Shown piece by piece: positions 49,066-50,464 of a stretch of 50,464 nucleotides of DNA. The stretch spans positions 645,482 through 695,945 of the forward strand of contig NZ_JQAK01000001.1 in the NCBI RefSeq assembly GCF_000757605.1, read 5' to 3'. The stretch comes from Candidatus Paracaedibacter symbiosus. GTDB lineage: Bacteria; Pseudomonadota; Alphaproteobacteria; Paracaedibacterales; Paracaedibacteraceae. The notes beneath the pieces are model-generated. The model searched no databases. It was given only the letters and a program-made list of their open reading frames with translations, and had not been told where the DNA came from. The position numbers were made by a program, and so were the translations under genes. How positions within the stretch are numbered: position 1 is the first letter of the stretch; each line of letters starts with the position of its first letter.

Positions 49066-49471
49066 AGATAATTTGTGTAAATGCTTCCGAAAGGTCATAA
49101 ATCTAGAGCCTTTCTGCATAAAGGATGGCAAACTGGTTTAAGGCGAGTTTCCATTCTTTAATAGGCATAGTTCATCTTTTCATGGCGTTTTGCAAGGTTA
49201 AATAAACAAGTTTGTACACTGCCTGATCATTGGGAAAAGCTCCTTTTGTTTTAATGACCTTTCTGATTTGGCGATTGGCCACTCCAATAGCATTGGTGGT
49301 ATATGTAGCCTTACGGATATAGTCTGGAAAATCTAGAAACGGTATAATTTCCTGCCAATTTCGTTCCCAGATAGCAGCAATGGTCGGATAGATTTTATTG
49401 ACACCGTCATCAACTATGTTTGTAGAGATTTAAGTTTAGCATTAGCAATGATAATGAGATGGACGGTGCCG
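49066..49471 (-). pseudogene. IS256-family transposase 3' fragment with element end
   Basis: Minus strand: NKIYPTIAAIWERNWQEIIP, FPDYIRKATYTTNAIGVANR and LRKVIK-type continuation (QIRKVIKTKGAFPND), then NAMKR, TGA where TGG is expected, TMPIKEWKLALNQFAILYAE to TAG (49103-49105). The 5' part is lost or scrambled near 49430. It ends exactly where copy B of the 317-bp repeat starts. It is a different subgroup from the fragment at 5206. Confidence 0.85.
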
Positions 49472-49788
49472 AATCTCCCAGTAATGATGAATCATTAGCG
49501 TCCCTTTTATCCCCAAGCAACCTGAAGATGCTCGTTTCTGCCCCACTTCGACTCTTCAGATTGTTTGGATGTAGAGAAGAACCCTACCCCCTTGTTCACC
49601 TGTTTTACAAAAATCTAACATAGTCGATCCTGAAGTAAGCGTTCATTAAATGAACCCCTCTTTTTTGATAATCCCTATCGTGGGCCTCGTCATGAATAAC
49701 AGCACGAGGAAGGCAAAAAACTCCCTCAGATAGTTGAGGAGAAGCCGCAAGTTATGCCCGACGACTACTAAGAGGGCATTCAAGGTAT
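49472..49788. repeat. 317-bp direct repeat, copy B
   Basis: See copy A (47556-47872). This copy carries the hydrolase 3' end without its gene, so it is the derived copy on that side, but it continues further into the IS5 transposase. Confidence 0.88.
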
Positions 49789-49945
49789 CACCGATTTCAC
49801 CTTTCAGATAGTTTCTGCCCAACTTTCCGTCACTTTTCATGTGACCAATGTGAGATTCAATGGCGTTACGTCTTTTTAAGGCACGCTTCAATGACCGCCC
49901 CAATCCTGCAAGTGATGAGCCTACAAGGTTCTTGTCAACATACAA
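49646..49945 (-). pseudogene. IS5-family transposase C-terminal fragment, copy B
   Basis: 99 residues: LKRALKRRNAIESHIGHMKS, then DGKLGRNYLKGEIGDTLNAL, the typical IS5 C-terminus with the catalytic Glu in 'R.AIE..IGH.K'. The N-terminal two thirds are missing. The start given (TTG-type) has no meaning of its own. 49946-50134 shows no gene. Confidence 0.82.
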
Positions 49946-50134
49946 GCATCACTGCCTCTCGATTGTCCTTTTTCTGGCACCTAATGCACCACTACCTATA
50001 AATCTACGGAAAATCTACTTAAGTACTCCTCGTAAGTTAATTTACGCGATAGATGGCGGCAGATCTTAGAAGTATGGTCTTGCCTGTTACTATACGGTAA
50101 TGGCTATCAAAAAATATAAAAAGGAATATAAATT

Positions 50135-50464
50135 ATGAAAAAATTAGCTTTAGGGGCAATTCTGCTTTTAAATTATTGTCCTTTTGCTGCCCAAGCAATG
50201 GAGAAGAATGATTATGCCGAGCCTGGGCAACGCTCCTTAATGCGTATCTTCAAACAAGATGAACGTACTTTAAATGGGAAGGAAATGACAATTTCTCTTC
50301 CTCATGAAGTAGCTGATGGACCACAGGATAGAAATTTTTATATTGCTTCTCGGGAAGATATAGTTCCAAAAGATAAAAATGGTAACTTTTTACCTAGAAG
50401 TTATTCTAAACAATTTGATTCTGTTCATACTTTTGGCGTCGCTAGCTTGGTTATGGCAATGTAT
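50135..50464 (+). CDS. Exported protein of unknown function, 5' part (runs off the window)
   Basis: ATG at 50135, with AAGGA nine bases upstream. The 110 residues seen start with a clear signal peptide (MKKLALGAILLLNYCPFAAQ then AMEKND) and continue DYAEPGQRSLMRIFKQDERT, with no family that I recognise. No stop before the window end. Confidence 0.7.
   Translation, partial: MKKLALGAILLLNYCPFAAQAMEKNDYAEPGQRSLMRIFKQDERTLNGKEMTISLPHEVADGPQDRNFYIASREDIVPKDKNGNFLPRSYSKQFDSVHTFGVASLVMAMY

Overview
The window reads as the chromosome of an AT-rich, IS-loaded alphaproteobacterium with an intracellular lifestyle. The most likely home is the Holosporales/Paracaedibacteraceae group of amoeba endosymbionts. 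The reasons are a dnaA-dnaN-recF-gyrB block beside many decayed insertion sequences, large exported eukaryote-like repeat proteins (NB-ARC, TPR, Sel1, LRR, HEAT-like), a patatin phospholipase and AT-rich accessory genes. This placement is inferred from gene content only.

Layout. 1-83 is not genomic: it is a 454 paired-end linker containing loxP, fused to a copy of 5578-5618. 303-5577 holds a DUF2628-like membrane protein, IS relics, a 198-bp MITE-like element, an AraC/GyrI-like regulator, and an IS3-family element split by a group II intron. 5597-8409 holds a methyltransferase with a tiny upstream ORF and an exported membrane protein. 8656-14301 is a small metabolic cluster (O-methyltransferase-like, VOC/PLP fusion, cupin, Leu/Phe/Val-type dehydrogenase) with a divergent LysR regulator. 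14663-26037 holds a LuxR-NB-ARC-TPR regulator facing a lasso-peptide operon: two tiny precursor genes, a hairpin, then protease (B), cyclase (C), exporter (D) and an exported-looking AAA+ ATPase, all four coupled by 4-bp ATGA overlaps. 26162-28709 is IS debris with a truncated LRR gene and a broken WGR gene. Then come recD2, a frameshifted proQ/FinO gene, and a two-gene operon of exported patatin plus a giant serine protease/Sel1/NB-ARC/HEAT-like protein (32184-38975). 39321-39858 is a Sel1 remnant and an IS6 relic. 40051-46267 is dnaA, dnaN, recF, gyrB. The last 4 kb has a dienelactone-hydrolase gene, IS fragments, a 317-bp direct repeat, an isochorismatase-like gene and the start of another exported protein.

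Main biological find: a complete, apparently undescribed lasso-peptide locus with two distinct core peptides (17 and 18 residues) sharing an almost identical leader, and an AAA+ ATPase translationally coupled as a fifth processing gene. Main technical find: the leftover 454 linker, and four single-base homopolymer-type frameshifts (gyrB, proQ twice, NB-ARC protein) whose repair restores full-length frames. Several apparent pseudogenes are therefore probably sequencing errors. By contrast, the breaks inside IS elements include true nonsense mutations, all explicable by C-to-T or G-to-A changes.
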